Assembly (NCBI GenBank): GCA_037974335.1
Contig: CM075760.1
Span: 43,280,103-43,344,102 of the forward strand
Source of the DNA: Prionace glauca
Taxonomy: Eukaryota > Chordata > Chondrichthyes > Carcharhiniformes > Carcharhinidae
DNA: 64,000 bases
Direction of reading: 5' to 3'
The notes below the pieces were generated by a model. The model was not told the origin of the DNA. It saw only the letters and a program-made list of their open reading frames with translations, and searched no databases. Positions 54,413-64,000 of the stretch are shown here, in pieces (the first letter of the stretch is position 1; each line of letters opens with the position of its first letter). A program made the position numbers and the translations under genes.

Positions 54413-54602
54413 GGGGAGGTGAAGGTAAGAATTGAAAGATGTGAATCATGTAATTGATGACTGAGAGGGATGGATAGAAACTTTGGGGATTCTGTCGGTG
54501 GATTCATTGTGAACGTTGAAATCTGAATAAACTGAGACACCAGATGGAAAAGCCATAGTTTCTCCATGCATTTTAGATTAAAGAAAGCACTACTATACAT
54601 GT

Positions 54603-54656
54603 GCCCGGCTAGCTCAGTCGGTAGAGCATGAGACTCTTAATCTCAGGGTCGTGGGC
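54603..54656 (+). pseudogene. tRNA-Lys (CTT) 3'-truncated relic
   Basis: The first 54 nt match tRNA-Lys at 11027 almost base for base (GCCCGGC instead of GCCCGAC), including the anticodon loop CTCTTAA. The T loop and 3' acceptor are replaced by unrelated sequence. The A box survives, but the B box is gone. Confidence 0.88.
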
Positions 54657-55195
54657 GTCGTTCTTTTCAGACTTTGACTCATTCCTAGGTGAATTCCAGA
54701 TCTCCGTTCCTCCAGAAGTGTCACGGCTCAAACTGAGTTCCTCTCTCATTTCTACGTTGCTCATCTCACAGTTGTGAATGAAAACTGCCTCCAGATAACT
54801 GGAAGGCGGTACCTTTAGCTCTGAACTCATCGAGAGGTTTTGTTCTCATTTATTATGGCGTTTAAACCCAGATCTGAGAGATTGTGTCAGAGCAAACAAC
54901 AATCATCTCCATTGTAATTCAATCACTTCAGCCTTCCATCCTATAAAAAGACTATTAGTACTTTCCTCCTCTCCCTCTCTATTTTCCTTGACTCTGTACG
55001 TGTGTGTAAACCATTAAACCATCAATTTCTTCCAGTTAGGGTCAAAGGTCAGCAACCTGTATCATTCCCTCTCTTTCCCTCCACAGAAACTGTTGAAACT
55101 GATGAATCTTCCAGCATTTTCCGTTTTGAGGTGGGATTTGCAGCAACTACAATTCCTTCTTTTGGATCACAGTGGATCACTTTTCTCTGACTGAA

Positions 55196-55765
55196 CAGCT
55201 GGAGTACTGTGTGCAGTTTTGGGCACCGTACTTACGCAAGGATATTTTGGCCTTGGAGGGAGTGCAGAGGAGGCTGATACCGGAGTTGAGGGGGTTGAGC
55301 TTTGAGGAGAGGCTGAATAAACTAGGCTTGTACTCGTTGGAGTTTAGAAGAATGAGGGGAGATCTCATTGAGACGTATAAGATGATGAATGGGATGGATA
55401 GGATAGAGGTGGAGAGGCTCTTCCCGCTCAGAAAGGACAGTAGGACTAGGGGGCACAGCCTCAAGATAAAGGGGGGGGGGGCGGTTTAGAACAGAGTTGA
55501 GGAGGAACTTCCTCACTCAAAGGGTGGTGAATCTCTGGAATTCTCTGCCCGTTGAAGTGGTGGAGGCTGCCTCGCTAAATATTTTTAAGACGCGGGTTGA
55601 TGGGTTTTTGATAAGAGAGGGGATTAAGGGTTATGGGGAGAGGGCGGGAATGTGGAACTGAGCCACGACAGATCAGCCATGATCTTATTGAATGGCGGGG
55701 CAGGCTCGAAGGACCAGATGGCCTACTCCTGCTCCTATTTCTTATGTTCTTATGTTCTTATTAAC
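55196..55765 (+). mobile_element. CR1-type LINE 3' end (1.6-kb subfamily)
   Basis: Starts at [20 protein letters not shown] and runs to the 'cttatgttcttatgttctta' tail. The frame is open to 55489, then broken at a poly-G run. Very similar to the 2.2-2.75 kb copy, so this subfamily is recent. Confidence 0.9.
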
Positions 55766-56213
55766 CATAACTTTCTCAATAGTTAAAGGGCTGAGGTTTT
55801 AAATAATAAGTGCCCCAAATATGTCACCCTGTCTGACATGAAATGAAACAAAATGAAAATTATTAATTATTTCACAAAATACTGCTAACACAATATAGAT
55901 TTCACTGTCCGCATTTGTTGTTTATCCCTATTTCCCACTGAACTAACTATGTTGTTGGGCCATTTCAGAGGGCAGTTTAGACTCAATTACATTGCCTCAC
56001 ATTCTCTCTCCAGAGAAGCTGTCATGCCTGTTGAGATTTTCCAGCATTTTAAAATGTTCTTTTAAGTTTCAGCATCTGCTGTAATTTGCTGTTGGCTGAA
56101 GGAGTCATTCCTGTTCTATCAAAACATGAGTTTCTTTTTCCTCGACAAGCCGTTCTGGAGAATTTGAAAAACGCTGCAATGTACCGGTCAGATTAAGGCT
56201 GCTATTCGCACCT
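55766..56213. other. Intergenic before tRNA-Glu
   Basis: Contains a small copy (near 56035) of the 'ttttccagcatttt' repeat; otherwise unrecognised. Confidence 0.45.
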
Positions 56214-56285
56214 TCCCTGGTGGTCTAGTGGTTAGGATTCGGCGCTCTCACCGCCGCGGCCCGGGTTCGATTCCCGGTCAGGGAA
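56214..56285 (+). tRNA. tRNA-Glu-CTC: tRNA-Glu (CTC)
   Basis: A 72-nt tRNA: acceptor TCCCTGG/TCAGGGA, anticodon loop CTCTCAC (CTC), perfect T arm (CCGGG-TTCGATT-CCCGG), discriminator A, and a TTTT terminator at about 56291. Matches vertebrate tRNA-Glu(CTC) throughout. Confidence 0.97.
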
Positions 56286-56990
56286 TGTAGGTTTTGTTGC
56301 TACCGACCAGCACAAGATTTAGCAGGGTCTGGAATTCCTTCCTGATCATTGTGTCAGTTTGAACTGCCTGGAAAAAAACAAAATAAACCCGTTTGCCCAA
56401 TCCCAGCAATTTATATTTACATTCCCCTCGCTGCTTCCTCCTGTCAAAATGAATAATAATACATTCTACTCCACTACATTTCACTGCAGCTCACCACATT
56501 CAAAGATCATTCGCAGCCTCTGCCTCTTCTATAGCTTCTTGTGGGAAATCTGCTGAACAACATGAGCTTTTCACAGTTCTGCTGTGATATCTGAGATTTG
56601 TATCTCACTGATCATCATTACTGTCTCCATTGCTTCATCCCAGGTCACTGTCACTACAGATATAGTCACACAGTCATTCTATCATCTGCAGCAAATGATA
56701 TTTCCTTCCTTTGCTTTCAAACACATTCACCTCCAGAAACTGATTACATGATGAGTATAATGTTCTGTTTAGCTGACAGTTTATCATCAATCCTGTTCCA
56801 GAATGGAGTAGCACCGTGTCAAAGTAGGTGGGAGTTGGTGACTCCACCAATTCTGAAACCTCACTGAACCCCCGCGTATTTAGCCCCGCCCTCTCACCCT
56901 CCATCGCTCCAACTCATTGATAAATGTCACTATTAAAACTAATGATGGTAAACTGAAGACGTGGAATCGAAATTAATAAATGGTGTTGGG
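56286..56990. other. Intergenic, nothing recognised
   Basis: No repeat or exon recognised. Confidence 0.4.
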
Positions 56991-56999
56991 AAGCGGCCA

Positions 57000-57160
57000 G
57001 GGGTGGGGGGGGGGGTGGGGGGGGTGGGGAGGAGGGGAGGAGTGGGGAGGGGGCGGGGTGGAGATGGTTGGGGGGGACGGAGTGGCGTTTGTGGAGGGTG
57101 GAGGTAGGGGGGAGGGAGGCGCTGGAGGCGTGGAGTGAGGGCGGGTGGGCGGTGCGGAGG
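57000..57160 (+). repeat. G-rich tract with G-quadruplex potential
   Basis: Repeated runs of 3-9 G separated by single T or A (for example 'gggtggggggggtgggga'). Minus-strand Pro-rich frames here are artefacts. Confidence 0.9.
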
Positions 57161-58222
57161 GCATGGGAAATTATGATGGATGCTGAGATGATAATGTCCA
57201 TGAAATACTAGCCCCAAACTCCCACTGAGTTACATTCAGAGTCAGATTGCAGCTCGGATAGAAAATTGGACTGTCTGCGATTACACTTAATAAAATCCCG
57301 TGTCAGCATTCGACAGTGAGATTGGTATAATGAGCTAATAACTAAATTCAGTGCAGTTAGTCATTTTGAGACTCTCATGCAATTTACAGTGTGTGTTATA
57401 GATCAGAGTGAGTTAGGGCTCGAATTGTGCTGAATTAAACATTATAACAAGCAACTACATTTTAAATATACACAGAACACAATATAGAGGCAGGGTTCGG
57501 CTGGATTTCTAAACGGACTAAGGAAAAAAAATGAGCACTGAGGAATAGAAAATCCAGCAAAAAGTAGATATGTGTCCATTATAATGAAATATTATTTGAT
57601 AATGTCTGGATGAGAGAATAGACAAATCTTTAAATCACTAAAATGCAAGGTTACACAATAATTAGCTTGTAATCGACATGTTCACTAGCCGGAAGGCAAG
57701 TATTAAATTCGCTATCCTTGGCCAGATTTCCCTGTGAAAATACAGAGATATTAACGCCATTCGTAACTAATTGTTCCCTTTCCATGGAAACAGGGAAATA
57801 ATTATTCCTCAAACCTGCTGCACTAACGTCGTGATTAAAGTGATACAACACCACCATCCGCTGGCGGACTACTGTAACTGCAGGCGCTGGTGCTTTTGAG
57901 TCTGCGAACCGGTTACTGAAATATGAATATTGAACGATATTGTCCGATATTGTTTATAGAAGGATCTCGGCTGGCGTATTCGCCCTTTTTATAACCAGAC
58001 ACCGTAGATAAACCGTGTTCTTCATTTCCCATTGACAGTTAATGTCTGGAGATTGAAGTTGGGATTATTTGAAACTTCAAATTGTACATTCGATGCAGTT
58101 ATCAGACGTTAATCAAATTCAGAATCTTAGTGGGTAAACATTTCTGCCCTCTGCAATTCGTTTGTCCGACATTTTCACGGTTTAGTCTTAAAAAAGGCAC
58201 AAAGAATCAGACATTTACAAGG

Positions 58223-58225
<3 letters not shown>
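57161..58225. other. Intergenic, nothing recognised
   Basis: AT-rich, no repeat family or RNA recognised. Confidence 0.4.

Positions 58226-58254
<29 letters not shown>
58226..58254 (+). repeat. (CA)n microsatellite
   Basis: About 14 uninterrupted CA units. Confidence 0.95.
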
Positions 58255-58256
<2 letters not shown>

Positions 58257-58481
58257 ATTGGAGCCTACAGAGATACAGGAGGTCATCCACAGATTCAGAC
58301 GCAGACATATAGAGATCCTGGTAACTCTAAAGATACAAGGGCACACACAGTATCAGAGGCATATACAATGTCTCAGCTTGTACACTACCAAACTCTCTCT
58401 CGTAGTTCCAGACTTTTCAATGAGTTCAAGCAGGCAACTGTTGACCTGTGAATGCTGACAGTGAGAAGAATAGAAAAAATC

Positions 58482-58498
58482 CGTCTCTGAGTGGTCTC

Positions 58499-58534
<36 letters not shown>

Positions 58535-58555
58535 GACCAATTGCGCCACAGAGAC
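58482..58555 (-). tRNA. tRNA-Asn-GTT: tRNA-Asn (GTT)
   Basis: A 74-nt minus-strand tRNA with acceptor GTCTCTG/CAGAGAC, anticodon loop CTGTTAA (GTT), a good T arm apart from the outer pairs, and a T6 terminator (plus strand A run at 58474-58479). Its 5' flank (58556-58628) is homologous to positions 1-69 of the window. Confidence 0.96.
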
Positions 58556-58980
58556 TGAGACAACAGCTGTTTAACATCTTCTGAACTAGTGTGTCAATGA
58601 CCACAATTCTATTTCTGAAAACCTGTTCCAGAACTGCAGCATGTTTACAATTCTATACAAGTCTCGTTAGGTTCCGTAGCACTGCTGTAGTGTGTTGGTT
58701 ATTCCCTTTCTCCTATGAACGTGCAGGTAAAATGAATCCGTGTCTCTTATCACAGGGCGGAATTCAACAGGAGGGAAGGGAACGAACCACAAGTAGCCTC
58801 ACGATCCAATACTTGCCACTCAATTATCAATAACACCATTCACCACTACACCTGCTTCCGAATATTGCGACCCATTTCTCTCAGGATTTCTTCCAAGATT
58901 TAATATTGCCCCTTGTTTTCTCCTAATTTTAATAGGATGTTCACTTCAATAAACAGAGCGAACGGAGAAAGAAGGGACTT

Positions 58981-59051
58981 TGTATTGGCCGGGAATCGAA
59001 CCCGAGTCTCCCGCGTGGGAAGCGAGAATTCTACCACTGAACCACCAATGC
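58981..59051 (-). tRNA. tRNA-Gly-CCC: tRNA-Gly (CCC)
   Basis: A 71-nt minus-strand tRNA with anticodon loop TTCCCAC (CCC), an intact T arm and D arm GGTTCAGTGGTAGA. The acceptor stem has one C-A mismatch at its second pair (GCATTGG with CCAATAC). No T4 run follows closely. Likely a gene, but these two points leave some doubt about activity. Confidence 0.88.
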
Positions 59052-60111
59052 TGCTCTTCCTAAAGCTATTCCCACATGCTCTCTCTTCCTTTACACTCAG
59101 CAGCATTGTAATTTCCTTACTTTATCCTTTCATTCCCCAAATGCCCACAAATGCTCTCACTCAAATCTCAGACGCAACATCGCAGAAGCCTCTCATGCTG
59201 TTCAACACCTTCCTTTCATTCACAACCACATCTCAAACTTTCAACCTTCCTCCAAAACACAAACACTCTGCAACAGTCCCCCTCTCACACAGCCTCATTC
59301 TCCCAAATATGCCTCTGCTTTCACCACATCAGTCTAAACAAACTTAAAACGTGTTTACATTACTTGCACACTGTCTCTTCCACTCTGCTCATATCACTAC
59401 AATACGCCTCATGCCATTCTGCAAAAGCTTTAAGTTGCTACATTTCTTCAAAGCTGCTACCCAGTGCGACACCAGGCCAAACTTCCACTTTCAACACTTG
59501 ATAACACCTATATAGGGTTACAAGTTAGCTCGGAATGAGTTAAAGAAATAGGGCTTAGGAGAGCTAGGAGGGGGCATGAGAAGTCCTTGGCAAGTCGGAT
59601 AAAGGAAAACCCCAAAGCTTTTTACTCTTACGTTAAAAATGCATTAAATCTTCATATATCGAGGCCAGTCTGCGACGTCTGAAAGCGCTGAATCCAACCA
59701 CGAGACCCCCAGGATCCCATCTGCCTGATTCTTCCAGATACTGATTACAGGAATGTGCACAGCGCCAATTGTCCGCACTCACACACTCCTTCCTGTCTGT
59801 TATGATTTGAAATTGTTTATATTTTTCACATTGGCTTCCAGTGTGATGAAAGCAGATCTGTGATAAGCTGATGTTGTTCAGTGGATTTACTGCAGTAAGG
59901 TTTATGTCAGTTCGATGCAAACATTGGTGTTTGAATGCGGTCAGTTACAGTGAAATTTAATGCAGTGGAAAGTAGCCTACTCGTTTTTACAGGAGGAACC
60001 AGCAAGGGAAATATATATACGAATAATTGTGCAACGGGACTGATATTTCTCCCTGCTGTTCAAATTGGCACAAGTATTGATCCACGATTTTCAGGCTGTG
60101 CGCACGTGTTA
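59052..60111. other. tRNA spacer
   Basis: No gene seen. A piece near 59550-59640 ('ctaggagggggcatgagaag') recalls the CR1 pre-RT region. From about 59860 it aligns to the DNA before tRNA-Gln at 11.8 kb. Confidence 0.5.
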
Positions 60112-60183
60112 GGTTCTGTGGTGTAATGGTGAGCACTCTGGACTCTGAATCCAGCGATCCGAGTTCAAATCTCAGCAGAACCT
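60112..60183 (+). tRNA. tRNA-Gln-CTG: tRNA-Gln (CTG)
   Basis: A 72-nt tRNA with acceptor GGTTCTG/CAGAACC fully paired, anticodon loop CTCTGAA (CTG), one mismatch in the T stem (CCGAG/CTCAG), discriminator T and TTTT at about 60187. Differs from tRNA-Gln(TTG) at 11825 mainly at the wobble base, with shared flanks. Confidence 0.93.
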
Positions 60184-60453
60184 TGTTTTAATTTGCAAAT
60201 ACAGATGATGGATTGGCTGAAGGGCGTTTCATTTCAGTTTATCACCAAGTCCTCATTGAGAGGAGAATCAGCCAGCCCGTTCAGCTGCTGTTACTCAATT
60301 CAAGGGCAATAAGGGATGATAGAAAATGAATAAAGACAATCTCAATAATGGACCTTTTCCTCACAAGTAAAAACAAACTTTTTGACAATGTTTCTGCCTG
60401 AAACTTTCGAAACGTCGAGCTAATATGTAACAACTATCCCACTTTTACATGCA

Positions 60454-60512
60454 GGCTAGTGGCGCAATGGATAACGCTGACTATCGCTCAGAAGACTCCT
60501 GGTTAGCTCAGA
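60454..60512 (+). pseudogene. tRNA-Arg relic with internal deletions
   Basis: Follows tRNA-Arg(ACG) at 'ggctagtggcgcaatggata' and again at 'gctcagaagactcctggtta', but bases are missing in the anticodon arm and T arm, so no cloverleaf forms. Confidence 0.7.
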
Positions 60513-61179
60513 ACACACCTTTAAAAGGCGTTCACAAATTCCTTGTTACTTTCGATGAAAAAGGTATTTAACAGCTTTATACTTATTCAGACAAATGCTG
60601 CCAAGCATATTTTCAGCTTCTCTGGAGAAAGTAATATTCGGAAATTGCTAATGAACAGCAACCGACTATTTTAAGTTTTTTTCGGAAAACAAAACCTTCA
60701 ATAAGATTAGGATATTAAATAAATGCTAACCTCAAACACATTTTGGACAAAATTAAACATGTCTTTGTGAATTTACACAATTTTGTCATTTTTTTCCATA
60801 AAAATCAGCATTTCTGATTTTGGAGAAAGCATTTCAAGCTGAGGTCAGTGCAAAGATAATATGACTGTAATATCGAGATTCTGATAATATTCAGCACCAA
60901 ACTGAAATCATACAGACTTCCCTCACCCTAGCATGTTTCAGATGGTGATTAACTATGTTAGTCTGCACCTAAACCTATTAAATTGTCTTGTAGACTGGAT
61001 GACTTGCTGATATGTGCAGGTGTCAAAATAGGAAAGTTTCTTTCCTGGCAATGCATCAAACAATTTATCATTTTTTATTTGACACAAAGCATTTGAGGCC
61101 GAGGCCAGAGTGAAGATACTATGGGTGTAACATCGAGATTCAGATAATGTTCAGGAACAAAATGGCCCGGCCGATGAAG
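60513..61179. other. Intergenic with a diverged local repeat
   Basis: Text near 60830-60900 ('aagcatttcaagctgaggtc', 'gtaatatcgagattctgata') recurs near 61090-61150, a diverged tandem copy of about 255-bp spacing. Confidence 0.55.
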
Positions 61180-61475
61180 GTATGCTTTCAGGTGCAAGGG
61201 GCAAGGTTTAAAGGAGATGGACATGATAGATTTTTTGCACAGAGAGTAGGGGGTTCCTGGAACTCGCTGCCGGGGAGAGATAGTAGAAGCGGATGCAGTT
61301 GTAACTTTTAAGTCACTTAACAAATACATAAATAGGATGGGAATAGAGGGATATGGTCCCGGAAGGATAGGGGGTTTTAGATGAGTCGGGCAGCATGGTC
61401 AGTGAAGGTTTGAAGGGCCGAAGGGCATGTCCCTGTGCTGTAACTTTCTCTGTTCTTTGTACTGCCATTTTTCTT
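61180..61475 (+). mobile_element. CR1-type LINE 3' end
   Basis: Plus-strand C-terminal region ('ggttcctggaactcgctgcc') and the 3' end with the tail 'aactttctctgttctttgta'. Confidence 0.75.
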
Positions 61476-61489
61476 TACCCAAAACTGAG

Positions 61490-62722
61490 CCTCAGACTCT
61501 GTAGCTCTATATTTAACCACTCCATCTCTGATATCTTCTCCACTCACACAACCCTGTGAGATGTCTGTACTGATCTTATTGTGGCATCATGAGCGTTCCA
61601 CATACAACATGACTTGTATCTATAAATTCTCATCTTGAACATTTCAATTGAAATTTCAGGGCGAGTAGAGCTTTTTGAGCAGAATGGTGCAGATTCCCAT
61701 CCTCTTTAATGTGAACAAGTTGTTTCTGATTTCCCTACAGAGGTTGTCTATTAAACAATCACTGAACACAGGGAGTGAATGTGAGAAGCTGAAGTTTCCA
61801 GTTGAAGAGGTTCCCGGTGTCTCTGAGCAGCTGAACTGGGGAAGCCTTTGGGCAGAGACTGTCCTGCTGCTATTTCCCTTCCTGACCACCGGGGGTCGGT
61901 GTAACACGTCAGGGCGCTGCTCCTCCCAGTGTCACCTCTTGCCCACTCCGGTCCGGCCGCTGCTCGTTGGCGGAACATCCGGGTCCTGAAAAGAGGCGGG
62001 GACAGCCGCCATATTTCCGTGACGTCACCGTCAGCCCCTCCCCCCGTCGAGGAAAAAGCGACGGTTCAGAAATGTAGAAAGTGAGAGAAATTCCCACCCG
62101 GAAATCCCGCCCGGAGCGGAATTAAAATTAAATAAAATACATATTTTTATAAAGAGGCAGGTGGCGGAACCGCGCATGTGCTGTAGTATTTTCCCAGAGC
62201 GCACCGCGCGGGAGTGATTTAAAAACAGACGGAATAAAAAACAGAAACGATTTTCCCGAATGGAGAAGGAACCGAAAGTCTGACGGGTGAGGAGGTGAAT
62301 AATAATCATCAAGATTCAAAATATTAAAAGATTAAAATGTAACTCCCTGGGCGCATGTGCGGGAGGTGAATTCCCCCAGAGTGCAGCGCGTGGGACGCCG
62401 TCTCCCCTGGCAACGCAAGATGGACGCCGGCCGTCTCCCCTGGCAACGCAAGATGGACGCCGGCCGTCTCCCCTGGCAACACAAGATGGCCGCCGGCCGT
62501 CTCCCCTGGCAACGCAAGATGGCCGCCGCCGGCGGTGAGTGATTGTGGCGCAGGCGCAGTGAGGTCTGCCTGCAGCCCATTGTCCAGATTGCCCCCCAGT
62601 GGATGTGGTGGGGAGGTGCAGCAGATGGAGCAACAATCCCAGTTTCAATCGGGGGCGAGAAGCTGCAATGCTGCTCCCTGTTGTTCACTCCTCTCCCCAG
62701 TCTCAGCATTGCAGAGTGTTTA
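61490..62722 (+). repeat. CpG-rich dispersed element, copy 2
   Basis: Alignable to 12640-13755 nearly throughout. The CTCF-like site is near 61885 (CCACCGGGGGTCGGTG), a perfect CRE TGACGTCA lies at 62020-62027, with NRF1-like GCGCAGGCGCAG near 62548, and four 33-bp units at 62399-62530. Just after the last unit is GGCGGTGAGTGA, a good 5' splice donor lacking in copy 1. The plus strand is open from 62357 to 62542 because the unit is 11 codons long. Confidence 0.72.
62399..62530 (+). repeat. 33-bp tandem repeat, four units
   Basis: Units start at 62399, 62432, 62465 and 62498 with the pattern CGTCTCCCCTGGCAACGCAA then GATGGNCGCCGGC. Units 1 and 2 are identical; units 3 and 4 have GATGGCC. Confidence 0.95.
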
Positions 62723-62765
62723 AACAAGAGGGTGCATTGTCACAGCGGCACCGAGACCTGCAGTT

Positions 62766-63057
62766 TAAGTTTATTTATTAGTATCACTAACAAGTAGGCT
62801 TACATTAACACTGCAATTCCTGTGAATATTCCCGAGTCGCCACATTCCTGTTCAGAAACACTGATGGAGAATTTAGCATGGCCAATGCATCTAACCAGCA
62901 CGTCTTTTGGACTGCTGGAGGAAAGCAGAGCATCTGGAGGAAACCCGTGCAGACATGGGGAGAATGTGCAAACTCTACACAGACACTGACCCAAGCTGGG
63001 AATAGAATTTGGGGCCCTTGTGCTGTGAGGCAGCAATGCTAACCACCGTGCCACTGT
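62766..63057 (-). mobile_element. tRNA-derived SINE, near full length
   Basis: Minus-strand copy from the LINE-like tail ('caagtaggcttacattaaca') to the tRNA-like head ('gctaaccaccgtgccactgt'). Confidence 0.87.
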
Positions 63058-63117
63058 GTTGCAACACTCTCCCCCAGTTATCAAACTACCCCCCCCCCCC
63101 ACAATTATAAACATAAA

Positions 63118-63925
63118 ATCCCGACAGTGCATCAAATCTATGTCAACAGAACATTTTACCCTATTCCCATAACCCCACATTACTCTCGAATCCCCCTAAC
63201 CTTCACATCTTTGGACATTAAGGGAGAATTTAGCACGGTCAATCTGCATAGCCTGCCCATCTTTGAGACCCCACAGATATTCTCGTCACCCTATTATAGA
63301 AAGGATATTATTAAACTAGAAAGAGTGCAGAAAAGATTTATTAGGATGTTACTGGGACTTGATGGATTGAGTTTTAAGGAGAAGCTGGATAGACTGTGAC
63401 TTTTTTCACTGGAGCATAAGAGGCTGAGGGGTGATCTTATAGAGGTCTATAAAATAATGAGGGGCACAGATCAGCTCGATAGTCAATATCTTTTCCCAAA
63501 GTTAGGGGAGTCTAAAACTAGAGGGCCTACGTTTAAGATGGGAGGGGAAAGATACAAAAGTGTCCAGAGGAGATTTTTTTTCACACAGAGGGTGGTGAGT
63601 GTCTAGAACAAGCTGCCAGACATAGTCGTAGAGATGGGTACAATTTTGTCTTTTAAAATGCATTTAGACAGTTACATGGGTGTGATAGGGAGTGGGATAT
63701 GGGCCAAATACAAGCAATTGGGATTAGCTTAGGGGTTTTTAAAAAGGGCAGCATGGAGCAGTTAGGCTGAAGGGCCTGTTTCCATGCTGTAAACCTCTAT
63801 GATTCTATATGGGAGGAACATGAAAACCCCACACAGACAATGACCCGAGGCTGGAATTGAACATGGGTTCTTGGCACGAGGAGGCTGCAGTGCTAACCAC
63901 TGTGATAATGTGCTGCCACTCATTC
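63118..63925 (-). mobile_element. SINE split by a CR1 insertion
   Basis: Minus-strand SINE tail and body at 63118-63245; its head half follows at 63811-63925 ('accactgtgataatgtgctg'). The intervening 565 bp are a plus-strand CR1 3' end. Confidence 0.75.
63246..63810 (+). mobile_element. CR1-type LINE 3' end inserted in a SINE
   Basis: The plus strand reads YYRKDIIKLERVQKRFIRML and on to a tail with 'tgtaaacctctatgattcta'. One stop splits the C-terminal frame near 63397. Same subfamily as 40.97-41.96 kb. Confidence 0.82.
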
Positions 63926-64000
63926 AAGTGTATTTGGCGGAGCACAGGACAGGTGGGGGGGGGGTGATGATTTCTTGCTCACTTTGATGAGAGGAGGGCT

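Noticed and set aside
56914-57217. Proline-rich minus-strand proteins
   Set aside because: Complement of the G-rich tract; pure low-complexity coding shadow.
62399-62530. CRISPR-like array
   Set aside because: Units are head-to-tail without unique spacers in a vertebrate context; this is a tandem repeat.
1-64000. TCR J segments, D segments or constant exons
   Set aside because: I looked for nonamer-12-heptamer signals followed by an FGxG frame and for Ig constant domains and found none, though short diverged ones could be missed by eye.

Overview
The window reads as vertebrate nuclear DNA, most likely from a cartilaginous fish (shark, skate or ray). The support is a group of T-cell-receptor alpha/delta-type V segments with 23-bp-spacer recombination signals, intron-split GPR139-like receptors, dispersed tRNA genes, and dense CR1-type LINEs and tRNA-derived SINEs whose sequences I recognise from elasmobranch genomes. 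There is no prokaryotic gene structure. Most open frames are repeat fragments or low-complexity shadows, so real host genes cover only a few percent of the window.

Layout. 0-3 kb: a tRNA-Asn and CR1 debris. 3-6 kb: two intact V segments on the minus strand. 6-10 kb: repeats and a V relic. 10-14 kb: a tRNA-Leu-like relic, tRNA-Lys, tRNA-Gln and a CpG-rich dispersed element carrying a 33-bp tandem repeat. 14.8-21 kb: three more intact V segments (two minus, one plus) and two V pseudogenes, with a Penelope-like fragment. 21-26.5 kb: low-complexity and repeat-rich DNA including a third, inverted copy of the CpG-rich element. 27-49 kb: three GPR139-like receptor genes on the plus strand (A, B, C); B and C are a tandem duplication that also copied intron and 3' flank. 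Between them lie a Ty3/Gypsy fossil and nested LINEs. 49.4-53.5 kb: a stack of CR1 elements, one of which was hit by a solo LTR and by a younger CR1. 53.5-64 kb: a possible LTR remnant, a 53-56 bp minisatellite, a second tRNA cluster (Lys relic, Glu, Asn, Gly, Gln, Arg relic) and another copy of the CpG-rich element.

How the parts relate. Each intact V segment has a short leader exon, a phase-1 intron, a V exon with the canonical Cys/Trp/Cys framework, and a heptamer-23-nonamer signal directly after the exon, so it could supply V-(D)-J recombination. No D, J or C element was found, so this is a V-only part of a locus. The two tRNA clusters share flanking DNA in the same order (Lys, Gln, CpG element), so they look like diverged copies of one ancestral block. 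Receptor A looks intact. B lacks the first part of TM3 and C is frameshifted before TM7, so the duplicated pair may be decaying.

Limits. All family names come from reading the sequence; no database search was run. Boundaries of repeats are approximate, except where target-site duplications or splice and RSS motifs fix them.
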